From positions 174,325,697 to 174,389,696 of the forward strand of contig CM039462.1 in NCBI GenBank assembly GCA_022414725.1: a DNA stretch of 64,000 bases, read 5' to 3'. This stretch comes from Microglena sp. YARC (lineage: Eukaryota; Chlorophyta; Chlorophyceae; Chlamydomonadales; Chlamydomonadaceae). Shown in pieces: positions 25,057 through 38,239 of this stretch. Positions within the stretch are counted from its first letter, which is position 1. Every line of letters starts with the position of its first letter. The notes beneath the pieces were generated by a model, which was not told where the DNA came from, did no database searches, and saw only the letters and a program-made list of their open reading frames with translations. Both the position numbers and the translations under genes were made by a program.

Positions 25057-28000
25057 CTGTAGATATGCATATGCGTTGAAGTAGGTTGAAATAGATTGGA
25101 CTAGGACGAATATGAATGTGTCAAAAATGCGTTGGAATACATGCTTGTGGGTTGAAATAGGTTGGACTAGGTTCAAATTGAATATGTGTTCAAGCATGTT
25201 GTATTATATGCTTGTGGGTTGAAATAGGCTGGACTAGGTTAAAATATGATGAATATGAATATGGGTTCAAATATGTTGGAATATATGCATACATGCATAA
25301 TGCTCAAAATTGAAACATATCACGCCTCTGCTAGGTGTAAGCCTAACACACCCTAGTGCACCTTGAAGCTGGCACAATCTGTTGTCCAGAATGGCTGAAA
25401 ATGTGGGTGTAGCTCAGTGGCTGGCTCAAGGAGCTGCCTAGAAGCTACGGCTCATAGCCAAAAAGAAGAGCTCTGGTCCCAGCATCCCTTAACTCTCCAA
25501 TGTATGGTCAGCACACATACTAAAACACCTAAACACCTGAATATCTAAATTCTCGATACTGACAAGAATTCCACCTAAGGGGCCTCAAGAAGGTCAAATC
25601 CTCCCCGGTCATCAAATTTCTTCAAGTGCGCTTCCATTGCAGTGCGCAGCCTCCTCATGCCTGACTCCCTCAGCTCCTCAGCAGGTGCGGCAAATACACC
25701 TAACCAAATACCTGAGCACCTAAATACCTACATAAGAGATCACCAAAACATTGATATCGATCGGAAGCCCACCTTCGGGACCTCGACAAGGTCAAATCCT
25801 CCTCGATCCGTCCATTCTTTCAAGTGCGCTTCTCTTGCAGTGCGTAGCCTCCTCATGCCTGCCTCCCTCAGCTCCTCAACAGGTGTGGCAAACACACGAC
25901 TGGGGTAGGTGGTGCCAAGCGCCACACCAGCTCGACTGAGCTCCTCAGGGGGGGCGGTCCAAGGCTCGAATAGGTAGTCTAGGGGTAGGTTGGCTAGCTC
26001 CGGAACCCAGCGACGGATGCACTCCCCTGAGGGGTCCAAGGCTCGAGTGGTGGGAGAGAGGGAGAAGTTCCAGGGCTCTAATCCACATCTACCTACAAGG
26101 AGCAAGTTGAGTGGGAGGCATAGATGAATATTTTGAATATGCCAAATGCTCTTATTCAAGATCCAAGGCTTAAATTGTGGGAGGGAAAGAGGGAGCAGTT
26201 CCATGTATCCAATCCACACATGCCTGCATATATATATGAATGTCTCATTCATCTTTATGCACGTATACAGATGTCTAATGACACATTTTGAGGATAAGTG
26301 TGCTTGTCTTATACATATGTATGCATGTTTAATACGTATTTGTGCAGGTATAATACAGTCCAGGCGCAGCCAATGAAAGGGACTTACCCAACCTTGAATA
26401 CTCAATTTATGCATGTATATTACAGTCCAGTGGTAGCCTACTAGGCTAAAAAGAGTTACCACGAATGAAGCACATTTCTAGATTAACAGGAGGGGATAGT
26501 AGGATAATCAAGATAGTCCTATACTATCAGGACGGGCTACAACAAGCATACACAGCACAGGGAAATCAAGTTGTGTGGTTGGCATTGGAGCTGATTGGTT
26601 GGATAAAAATATCCTCATTCAAACAAATAATGATGGTGGTGTGGTAGAAGCATCCTCTTAATGGATCATTGGAGGGAGTGGAGGGAGTGGAAGGAGTGGA
26701 GGGAGGGAGGGAGGGAGGGAGGGAGGGAGGGAGGGAGGGAGGGAGGGTAGGAGGAAGGAGGGAGGGAGGGAGGGAGGGAGGGGAGGAGGGTAGGAGGAAG
26801 GAGGGAGGGAGGGAGGGAAGGAGGGAGGGAGGGAGAGGGGGAGGGAGTGGGAGTGGGAGTGGGAGTGGGAGTGGGAGTGGGAGTGGAAGGGGGAGTGGGA
26901 GGGGAGTGGGAGGGGGAGTGGGAGGGGGAGTGGGAGGGGGAGTGGGAGAGGGTGTGGGAGTGGGAGAGGGAGAGGGAGTGGGAGAGGGAGTGTAAGGGAG
27001 TTGGAGGGAGTGGGAGGGAGTGAAAGGGAGTGGGAGGGAGTGAAAGGGAGTGGGAGGGAGTGAAAGGGGGTGGGAGGAGTGGGAGGGAGTGGGAGGGAGT
27101 GGGAGGGAGGGAGGGGGAGGGGAGCAAGGGGGAGGGGAGTGGAGTGGAGGGGAGGGGTGGGGAGGGGAGTGGAGGGGAGGGAGGGAGGGGAGGGGAGGAG
27201 GGAGGGGAGGTGGGGAGGGAGGAGAGGGAAGGTGGGGAGGGAGGAGAGGGAAGGAGGGAGGAGAGGGAAGGGAGGAGAGCGAGGGGAGGAGAGGGAGGGG
27301 AGGAGAGGGAGGAGAGGGAGGGAGGAGAGGGAGGGAGGAGAGGGAGGGAGAGAGAGGGAGGAGGAGAGGGAAGGAGGAGAGGAGGAGGAGAGGGAGGGAG
27401 GAGGGAGGAGGAGAGGGAAGGAGGAGAGGGAGGGGAGGGAGGGGAGGGAGGGAGGGGAGGGAGGAGGGAGGGGAGAGGGAGGGAGGAGAGGAGAAGGGGG
27501 AGGAGAGGGAAGGGAGGAGAGGGAGGGGAGGAGAGGGAGGGGAGGAGAGGGAGGGAGGAGAGGGGGGAGGAGAGGGAGGGGAGGAGAGGGAGGGAGGGAG
27601 GAGAGGGAGGGAGGAGAGGGAGGGAGGAGAGGGAGGGAGGAGAGGGAGGGAGGAGAGGGAAGGAGGAGGAGGGAAGGGAGAGAGGAGAGGGAGGAGAGGG
27701 AGGGAGGAGAGGGAGGGAGGAGAGGGAGGGAGAGAGAGAGGGAGGAGAGGGAAGGAGGAGAGGGAAGGAGGAGAGGAGAGGGGAGGAGGAGAGGAGAGGG
27801 GAGGGGAGGGAGGGGAGGGGAGGGAGGGAGAGAGACCTTTCAGGGCTGCAGTCCACGAGGTATTTTCTTTTTGCCTTTTCTCAGCAGCTTCTAGGCAGCT
27901 CCCGAAGCCACCCAATGTGCTACACCCCAATATAACAGCACTTCTAGACAGCTTATTGTGTTAGCCGCAAGGTGTACTAGGCCATGTTAGGTGTAGCTGA

Positions 28001-31000
28001 AGCGAGTCAGGGGAGCTGCCTAGAAGCTGCTGCTTGTAGCGGAAAATAAAAGCTATTTAGTCCACATCTGCCTACATAGATGTGGGCAGCATGGGTGGAG
28101 ATTTGTTTTTTTGGTAACAATCCTCACATTGAAAATAATGATGGTGCTTTTGTGTAATGCATTCATAAAAACATAACTGATTTGCTAACCGCTATTTCTA
28201 AGTATATTTGAAGCTCTCGTTTTGAGCATAACACGGCTGGCCTGGGCCACTCACCAGCATTCTGCCACATTATGGCGTTCACTGGTCAGGCCAGGTCAAC
28301 ATCGAGCAGTGACTCATGGACCCATCATGCACCCTCAATCCACATTCCACTAAAGTTATGTGTGAGTCAGAGCGTAACAATGGCGCAAAGAACGAAACTG
28401 ACTGGGCTACTCACCAGCATTCTGCCACATCATGGCATTCACTGCCAGGTCAGCATCGAGCAGTGCTTCGTGGAACCATCGCGCACCCTCCGTCCATGTC
28501 ACACCAAAGTAATGTGTGAGGCAGCAAGCAACCACCATCCGGCTATTGGGACTGATCCAGCCTGTGTGTAAGAGCTCACGCATCCCTGAAAGAAGAGAGC
28601 CAGAGAAAAGTTAGTGGTTTTTACAACATGTTTGGTGGTTAGCCCCAAAGCAAGCGAACGGGCTGGCCACCTCAACCTCACGCCTCGTCATCAGGGGTAA
28701 CATTTATTATTTACTTATTTATTTAGCAATGGTCTTCAGTACTTTAGCCTACTTGGGTACCTACGAAATGAAGCATACATTTGTATAGGCAGGACAAACA
28801 CAGTGAGCAGCGCAATTGCAACCTAACAAAGCTGAGTGATTTCTGAGCTGCAAGTGGTGGTTAGACCTGCACCATACATTTCAATACGGTAGACAGGACA
28901 AACCACGGTGAGCAGTGCAAGTGTATGCTAACAAAGCCGAGTGCAACATTCAATTGCCTTTGCCTTTGCCTGTAAGAGTAGGGTCAGAGCAAAGTCAATT
29001 GTCTTTTGTACTAGGGGGTCTCAAAATTAACTTAGCCCTTACAATGATTTTTCACATTTATTTCTTGTATGGAACATAACACTATGCATGAGTGCAATGC
29101 ACATCCCTGTGCCATGTGCACGTGCCTGACCCCCAGCCAATCCAAATATAGAAGGCTCCTCTCCCTTCCTGATGACTCAATTACAAAAGCAATGTCGCAA
29201 CACATCAAAACAAGACCTAAATAGGAACCCACCCCATGGAACCCATGGACGCTTGTCTTCATTGACATTATCTACAGGTGGCATGGTGAGTTATACCTGA
29301 TTATGAAAACATACCAATAAATTTGCCAAGCCATGCTGTTGTGGCCATGTACTATGCATAAATTACTACCCACACCCATGAAAACCACACACTCATGAAC
29401 ATCCCATACGCACTGAGAACCCCTTGGATCTATTGTGGCATGTCATGGGGTGGTAGGCCCCAGGCCTTGCACTCATGTAACATGCAACACCTAACGTTGC
29501 TCTGGCATTCAAGGCCTTTGGCATGCAACAAGTCGGCGCTGCCCCAAAATACGCACCTCTTAGCTTTCTACATGTCAAGGTTTCCGCCACCGCCAACCAC
29601 TCCCGCGAGCACCAGGAAGATTTCCCTATAGATAGCCGTCAACTAGGGCGCACTAAGTATCGAAAATAGGCAGTGTGGGATTCGGAATTCGAATTCTTCG
29701 CCGTTAGTTTAATTGTGCAACGACAAGGTAACTTAATTTTGGCACCCCCTAGACTAAAGCCTACTTGGGTACAGCACCTACGGACTGGAAATTTGAAAAA
29801 TCTTACATCTGGCAACTGGGTATTGAGCTCAGGGAACCTTCCTGCTCGCTTGCGTTGGGGAAGGCTATCGCATCCTTGTTGCCAGGCGGCCGAATCGAAA
29901 AAGTAAAGACTATCGATAATTAGTTTTTGCCCCCTTCGTCTACCTACCAATTTCCAGGCAATACTAAATTCCGTGAAATCCAATGCTGGGGAAGGCTACC
30001 GCATGGACTGAATCATACATTTGAAGAGGCAGGACAAACACGACCAGTGCAAGAGCGCCTTTCCAAAGCAGAGAGCAACATTCATTTGCATGACTGAGAA
30101 AACAACAACAGGAAACAAGAGTGCCCCATACATACATTCAATTTCATGTAGCCGAGTTGTTTACCCCAGAGGGAGGGGCAGAGCAAAGTCAGTGGCATTC
30201 AATCCTTGTAGCAATTCAGCAGATGATTTGGATTTGTTTGTTCGAACAGGTCATAGGTTGTACTTTGTACCTATAAATTTGGCCTCACAATTCTGAGGAT
30301 TCTGAGAATTCTGGGAGAATTGTTGTCTGGAAATTTTGTCTGGAAAAGTCGAGCAGCAATACTATATGTTGACTTATCAAATCCAAATCATCCGCTGAAT
30401 TTCTATCAGCCTATTTAGGCATATCCTCCAGCCTAGCAGGCTACCCTTGGACTGTAACCTGTATGTACTATCCCTTTAGCACAGTTTGTCTACCCCTGGA
30501 CTGCACAATTCATACGTTAAAATCCCTTTAGCCTAGTTGGGTACCTTTAATTGTATAATTGTATAGGATGGGTAAGTAAATAGCTATGTAAGCTACCATT
30601 AAGGTCCCCGGTCTGAGTCTTCATGAACTTTCATATTTATATTAAAACATAATTTATCATGAACCCTTAAGTCTTGGACTGTACCACGCATACACACAAG
30701 CCTCTTTAGCCTAGTTGGCTACCCCTGGAGTCCTGGACTGTACCACGCATGCGCACAAGTCTCTTTGTTGCTTAACCCTAAGCCATACCTTTTTTCCGCT
30801 ACTTGTAGCGATTGCTACCTGGGACCCTGTTTTGGACGCTCAACCTCCCCTGCCCCGCCCCCCACCCTCCTGAACCCTTTGGGCCACCTACCAAAATCGC
30901 TACCAGGAGCCCAGCCTTAAAAGATACCGAATCCCTGATCGCAACCATAATACCCCTTTTCTGAAATGAAATAAATCTCTGACCTAAGCTACAACTCACA

Positions 31001-34000
31001 TACATACAAGTCCCTCCAGTCTGGTTGGCTACCCCTGGACTGCAACAAACGTACATAAAAAAGTAATGATGACGCCTGGTGGGGTTTGGTATTAACTATT
31101 GAGGGAGCCCTGTCTTACGGCGGTAGAGAACGGGCTGCTACTTTACCTGGACAGTGCTACCATGGCGGTTGACAGCGGCCGCGAATTGAACCCTGCACCT
31201 TCTAATTTCAGCGAGCTCGACGAAACGGGATAACTCGCGTACATACTTGTACATAAACGTACATTCATACATATACAGACATGTACATAAAAACATATAC
31301 AGGAACGTACATACAGACTTATTCAGAAAGGTACATACATACATACATATACAGAAACATGCATGCATACATATACAGAAACGTCCACACATTCATATAC
31401 AGAAACATGCATGCATACAAATACAGAACAGCGTTGTACCTGCATCAATCACCGGGTATCCTGTCCTGCCACATTGCCAGGCTGCCAAAAGCTCGGAGGA
31501 CTGAGTCCCCTGTTCTAGCACAGTGGAAGCTCCATCGCCTGCCCCCCACTGGACATCCTGATAAGGCCTATAAAATATAGACAGAGGAGGGTCACATTTA
31601 GTTGCAGCACATTTCTGTATTTGTATTTCCAGGCCTGAATGTCTTGTTCTGGCTCTGTGAAAGCCCCCCACTGGGCATCCTGAGGCATATGAAAGGTGGA
31701 GGGGGGCACACTTAGTTGCAACATATTTATGTATATATATTTGAGCATGCGCTGTCTTGTTCTGACTGACATAGCGGAATCACCACCACCTGCCCCCCAC
31801 TAGATATCCTGATACAGCCTGAGTAAAAGGAAAGGAGGAGGACGGCACAATCAGATGCAGCACGTTTCTATACATTAGTATACATATATATGAGCATTGA
31901 GTGTCTTGCTGTGACAGACATAGTGGAATCACCATTGCCTGCCTCCCACTACATATCTTGATACAGCCTGAGAAACTGGAAAGGTGGAGGGGGGCACACT
32001 AAGATGCAGCTTGTTTCTGTACATCTTTTACAGGATTTTTTTTCTGACTCTGACTTACAGTGGAATCACTACCGCCTTCCCCCCTACCAGATATCCTGAT
32101 TCTCTCTGAGACATAGGAAAGGTGGTGGTGATGGTAGTGGTGGGGGTGGGGGTGGGGCACTCAGATGCAACACATTTCTGTACATGTTTTTCAGGAAATT
32201 AGCTTTTTCTTCTGGCACACTGGAAGCTCCATAGCCTCTCCTCCCAGTATATCCCGACACGGCCTGAGAAACCCACTCCATTTCACCCCCACCCCACTCC
32301 ACCTCACATCACCCAAACCCACCCCACATCACCCCCACCCCCACTCCACATCAATATGAAGCAAAGCTGACCTTTTCAAACTTGTTGTAGGAAAACCACA
32401 CTCACACTCACACTCAAAATCAAAAGCTGATCTTTTTCAACCTTGCTGTAGGAAAACCACACTCACACTCACACTCAAAATTAAAATCAAAAGCTGACCT
32501 TTTTCAAACTTGCTGTAGGAAAACCACTCTCACACTCACACTCAAAATCAAAATCAAAAGCTGACCTTAGCAATTTTGTTGTAGGAAAACCACACTCACA
32601 CTCACACTCAAAATCAAAATCAAAAGCTGACCTTTTCAAACTTGCTGTAGGAAACCACACTCACACTCACACTCAAAATCAAAAGCTGACCTTTTCAAAC
32701 TTTCTGTAGGAAAACCACACTCAAAATCAAAATCAAAAGCTGACTTTTGCAAACTTGTTGTTGGAAAACCACACTCACACTCACACTCAAAATAAAAATC
32801 AAAAGCTGACCTTCTCAAACTTGTAGTTGCCAAGTAAGGCCAATGGTAGAGCTGCCAATATGCCATATCCCTGGAGATCAGCTTTATGCTGCATGTTCGA
32901 GCAAGGGCCCTATTCCTGGAGGGCAGAGGGCGGTGGAAAAGTGAGAATGTGTGAAAGCTAAAACAGTAGCTGATTCAGACGGCACATACTAAGTCAACTG
33001 ACTTAGCGGTACGGATTCAAACTGAAATTACTGACAGAGCATGGCCAAGGCAGACTGAATAAATTGACTCAAAATAAATTGACTAAAAATAATGACAGAA
33101 TAAATTGACTCAAAATAAATTGACTAAAAATAATGACGGAATAAATTGTCTCAAAATGAATTGACTGGGTAAACTGACTAAAAACAAATTGATTGAATAA
33201 ATTGACTCAAAATAAATTGAATTATTGAACCAATTTAAAGTGATCCAACTGCATGAGTACTACGTACTTGCATCTCCGTAGCTTCTGGTTGTACCTAGAG
33301 TCTATTACCTCCGCCTAGAAAGAGGATGAGATTCTTCCTGCATTGCCGTCGCCCGGTAGTCAAGCTCAGGTGCAGGAGTGGTCTGCGAAAACAAACACCC
33401 ACGGTAGCCTTCCCCAGAGCAATCGAATGGGAACATTCCCTTAGCTCCACGCCCCATTGCAAGGCGCAAGTAATCCGATTTTTCTGTTACCTCCTAAGCT
33501 CCTCTTCCTTTCCTAAACCCTAAACAGTACAGAGCAATACACAGTTGTACGTCCGTATCTTCTGCCAGTACATCCTGAAGTACACTACCTCCTAAGCTCC
33601 TCCTCTTCACAAAAAACACATGTAAGACCCAGTGATCACAACGTACTTGCATCTACGTAGCTTATGCCAGTACATCCTCGGGCTGAGCATCCCCCATCGC
33701 AGGTACGGTGACAGCCTGGAAACAGTGCTGTAGTCACGCTCGCTAGCCTGGCTGCCAGCCATACTGTCATCGCCACTCGTGGAGGCTGATTCTGTTGACT
33801 CCGTCGATTCTATTGATTCTGCTGATTCTGTTGATTCTGCTGATTCAGTTGGCTCTGTTGTAATAGCCCCAGGGAGCTGCTCAGCTGCAAGGTAGTCGTC
33901 GAGAAGTTGCAGAGCCGAGGTCTCCGACACAGTCCCCCATGCTGACTGCACATGGGTGGACCAGTCAGCAGGGCGGTGGGATGGGCCAGTCAAGCTGGCT

Positions 34001-37000
34001 AAGGGGAAGAGCTCTTCCAAGGCTGCAAGAGAACAGAAAGCATGCAGAGTATGCATCAGAAATCCAATAAAATAGTACAAATATATGTAAAACAACAACA
34101 GAATGAAATAATAATAGTATAATAATAGTAGTAAATCAGAGTAATTAGTACAAATATACTTCCAAGGCTGAAATATTACAAGTATGTCAAAACGCAAACG
34201 ATATAATCTATCTTTAAATCTATCTTCATGTATATATAGCTATATATATAAACCTACACTGATACCTGCATATTTTTCAAAATCTATGTATACGAAGTAT
34301 ACGTTATAGCTCATATGTTGAGCATTAGAAGAGCCATGGACTCTGGCTAACTCCCCCCATGCTTACAGCACCTGGGTGGACCAGTGAGCAGGGCTGTGTG
34401 TTGCAGACCAGCCAAGGCGGCTGAGTGGATGAGATCTTTCAAGGCTGCGACAGAACAGAGCTCAGTCAGAGGAGGAAACACAGCTCCCATAAAATATAAT
34501 ATGTAAGTATGAATATATAGAAAGACAATATAATATGTATCTCATATATGTGAATATATATAATCTTTAAATACAAATATATAGAAACATAATATACTAT
34601 TTGTACGGTACATGAATATATATAATATGTATAAATATAATTAAATTATCACTGTAGCACGAACTCAGGGCCCCCGTCCGTTATACGGTCGTGTGGGGTT
34701 CAGTTCATCAGTGCTTTTTCTTTTTAAGCCAATCCTATACGATTGGGCAAGTCCCTTTAGCCTATTTGGCCTACCCCTGGATTGTAGCATACATACATAT
34801 GAGTATAGGATGGACAGCTCAAGGCGGCTTAAGGGAAAAGCTCTCCCATTACATTACATGTTAAATGTTCAAGTCTACTTGACACCGCGAGGGTGTATGA
34901 AACTCTGTGCTTGAAACAAAAAGAAAAAGCACCCACAAAGCAAAAAAACCCATTACATCAGGGGTGTGTCGAGGACAAACAAACAAAACTCCCAACCACC
35001 GTTTTGGTGGCGTAGGTATTAAACTCCCTAGAGCAGGACCCAGATCTCAACCACTTACAGTGGCGGAGGTAAGAAGCTAACAAATGAGAAGTCACAAGGA
35101 AAAAAGGAAAGTAAATTACGGCGCCACTAAGCAGTCCAGGGCTTCCTGTCTTGCTCTTCTACAAGTAGAAAGATAGTCGGCTAGGTTGCTCCGAAAAGTC
35201 TTAGTGCCATTTCCATTCATAAAGGTCCTGAATGTGGAATCGCAGAATTCCACATTCCATACGCTTAAGTCAGTATCCTCATGGACATGCCTATAGATAT
35301 CTGTAAACAGCTTCTGGTAGCAGAGGCCAATATCATTATAAAAAGGGCACTCAAACATATGTATTTCATCCTCAGGTTTTTGGAACCCACACAGTTGACA
35401 GTATCTCATTGGGCGGGGTGTGTGTGCTCAATCCACCACCCTCATTCTTTCTGTGTTCAGCCAATGGGAGCCCATTCTAAACTGTGCTATAGAACAAATC
35501 TGATCCCGCTTATGTAAGGCAGATGTAAAGGGAATCAAGCCATTCTCATCATTACTGTTGGCTGCATACCATTTCTGGTATCAGAGGCGTTTCAAGCCAA
35601 CCCTTCTCTCATTAGGGATGTCTCTGACTGCATTGGTGTCACTTGGGTACTTGAACCTCCATGACTCAAAAACTTCAGACATAATACATTCGACATCGAC
35701 AGCCCTCAAAATGTTGAGGTTTTTCCTGGATCCTAGCTTGTGGAGAGCACAGCGTAAGTCATGAACCCAGCCAGTGTTGGGATCAAAAGATTCCTCAAGA
35801 GCCATTCTAATGAGATCCTCAGGTTCCTTATCTATGGTCTTGTTCCAGAAGCGCAAAGCTTGTTTAAGCCAAGCAAAACACACCGGGGTTCCACCCAGCT
35901 CTTCCATGATAATATTAGATGTAGTAGATTGTCAAACGCCCAACATTTGTTTACGTATACCTCCATGCCATTTCTCACAAGCATGGTCATTTGAGATAGG
36001 CGTGTTGTGCAGAATAGAAGGAGCTCAAACCTTACAACCAAAATCCAGAGGCTGCGACAGAATCAGAGTTTTTTTCCACTACCACTAGCGAGCATTACCT
36101 GGGACCCTGTTTTGACCAAGCCTTCCGCTACCATGAGACTCGAATCTCGGTCCCGCTCACGACCCCCCTCCTGTGGCTGCCTACCCAAATCGCTACCATG
36201 AGCCCAACTTTGAAAGACACCAATCCTTGATTGCTATGAAAGACCCCCTTTCTGAAGCAAACAAAGCTCTGGATAGAATGGAAGTCAGGCAGAGTAGAAA
36301 CCATACCCCCCAAAATAGTATCAATCTATGCATAAGATTTTTAATATCAATTAAAGTCTAGGGGTAGCCAATAAGCTACGTAGGGTGTACCATCAATGTG
36401 TGTGGGTACCTGGCCAACAAAACAGACGTATCCGAATAGGCTTTAGGGACTTGTCCAGCCTCAAATAATGAGCATTCTGCATGTTGTATGTTGTTGCAGT
36501 CCAGGGGTATACCAAATAGGCTAAAGAGACTTGCCCAACTATGAAAGGAGGGGCTATAACGGAGAAAACAAATGACCTGAACCCAAACAATCGTTTTACC
36601 GACGGGGGCCCTGAGTTTGTGCTACAGTGACAATAATTTAATTATACTAGCATGCTTTCCATATGACCACCTATTAGATTATGAATCAATTTTACTTACA
36701 TACAGCGTTTGTTTGTTTCTTTCTTTCTCACAGTCCAGGGGGTAGCCAAATATGATTGCTCAATCTTGGAACAAAAAGAGCTAAAAAGAAAAAGCACTGA
36801 TGAACTGAACCCCAAACAATATTTCGACGAGGGCCCTAAATTTTTGCTACAGTAATAATGTTATTTTGCGATTGGGGTAGCCAATGAGCTACGTAGGGTG
36901 TATGGGACCTCATGTTTGATTGCCGGCCAAACTAGTTGAAGCTCAAAATCATACCGACATGATCATCTCATAGATATAATGAATTCCTTAAAACCGCTTA

Positions 37001-38205
37001 AGTGTAGGTATGTATGTATTTATATATGTTACATTCCAGGGGTTGGCCTAATAGGCTAAAAGGAATTGCCCAACCACGCAAATAAATGCAAGTTGTGAAT
37101 AAACTTGTAAATAAACTTATAAATATTAAAATAAATCACACTACGATCCGCGCATCCTACCTAGGCCACCGCATAAGGCAGCTGGCGGTTCCGGAGCCAC
37201 GCTAACAGATTCAGGAGGTGGCAATGCTTCTGGCGGGCCTCCACGTACACCTTGGTCCCATGCCTTGTAATATGCATCCAGACTGCCAAAGCGATTTACA
37301 GATCGCTTGTGGCCTGCCTCCACACGAATATCCCAGGGCTCCCTGCAAGAGTCGTCAAATTGTTGGTTTCAGTTTCAGTTCCAGTATTCTTTTTGGTTTA
37401 GGTTTGAGGTTAGAATTGGAAGGGTTGGTCTCTGAAAGCCATACGAATGACGATAAAGAACCTAGTGGAGTTGGACGACGGAAATCCTATCAAGGCTTTT
37501 GTTGAGACTTGGCGGACACATGTTTTGAATTTGAATTTGAATTTGAATTTGAAAATGAACTGAGGGAATATAAGTATGAGGGAATATTAATCAGCCAACC
37601 TCCCACTCACCTGAACAAGGAGCTGTTACCTTTTTGGAGTGTCATGGAGGTGAGTAATGTATAGACGGATGAAGGAGAAGCGAGCAGTATACTGAAGAGT
37701 GTGAGGGAGGTAGCCAACACATGTAGGAGAGTCAGAGAGGTTACAAATGAATTCCAGGATGTAAGAGAAGTGACCAATAAATTGAACGGTGTAAGAAACT
37801 CACCCACCTCAACAAGGAGCTGTTGAAGACATTGAACACCACACCAGAGTCCTTCAGCCGTTCTTCAATTTTCATGTCTGCAAAGTACGTTGCAGGCTCG
37901 TAGCGGCGGTTCAAGAACACGTGCGAGGCGCCCATGGCTGTTGCAACCTGGGATCAAATGCTTTGTCATTATTACATTGCCATAGGCAGCCCATTGTTGA
38001 CACAAGACAAGCACGCACAACACATTCGAGGGGGTGTTGGTGGATGTGTGTGGTGGGGTCTTCCAACCTTCTTCAGCTGAAAATAAATCAGGATTGTTGC
38101 TTTGACCACGGTTGATTCCAAGCCCCAGGCAATGCAACTTGTTGGTTTATGTGTTTGCCTACTGTACAGTCACCCCCCCATTCCATTATTCCATCCATCC
38201 ATCTT

Positions 38206-38239
<34 letters not shown>

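Larger units (their letters stand above)
20160..25900. repeat. Tandem segmental duplication, copy B
   Basis: Second copy of the 15.69-20.15 kb segment, with extra insertions: a hAT-like element at 22,002-22,196, M1 elements, a local inversion, and expanded tandem repeats near 25,080-25,300. Near 25,880 it passes without a break into the body of the cryptochrome gene, so the true 3' end of that gene lies in copy B. A (TGG)n/G run is at about 20,725-20,762. Confidence 0.85.

Noticed and set aside
26566..27964. Long ORFs of Ser/Pro/Leu (minus) and Gly/Arg/Glu (plus)
   Set aside because: They come from the homopurine tract inside a cryptochrome intron.
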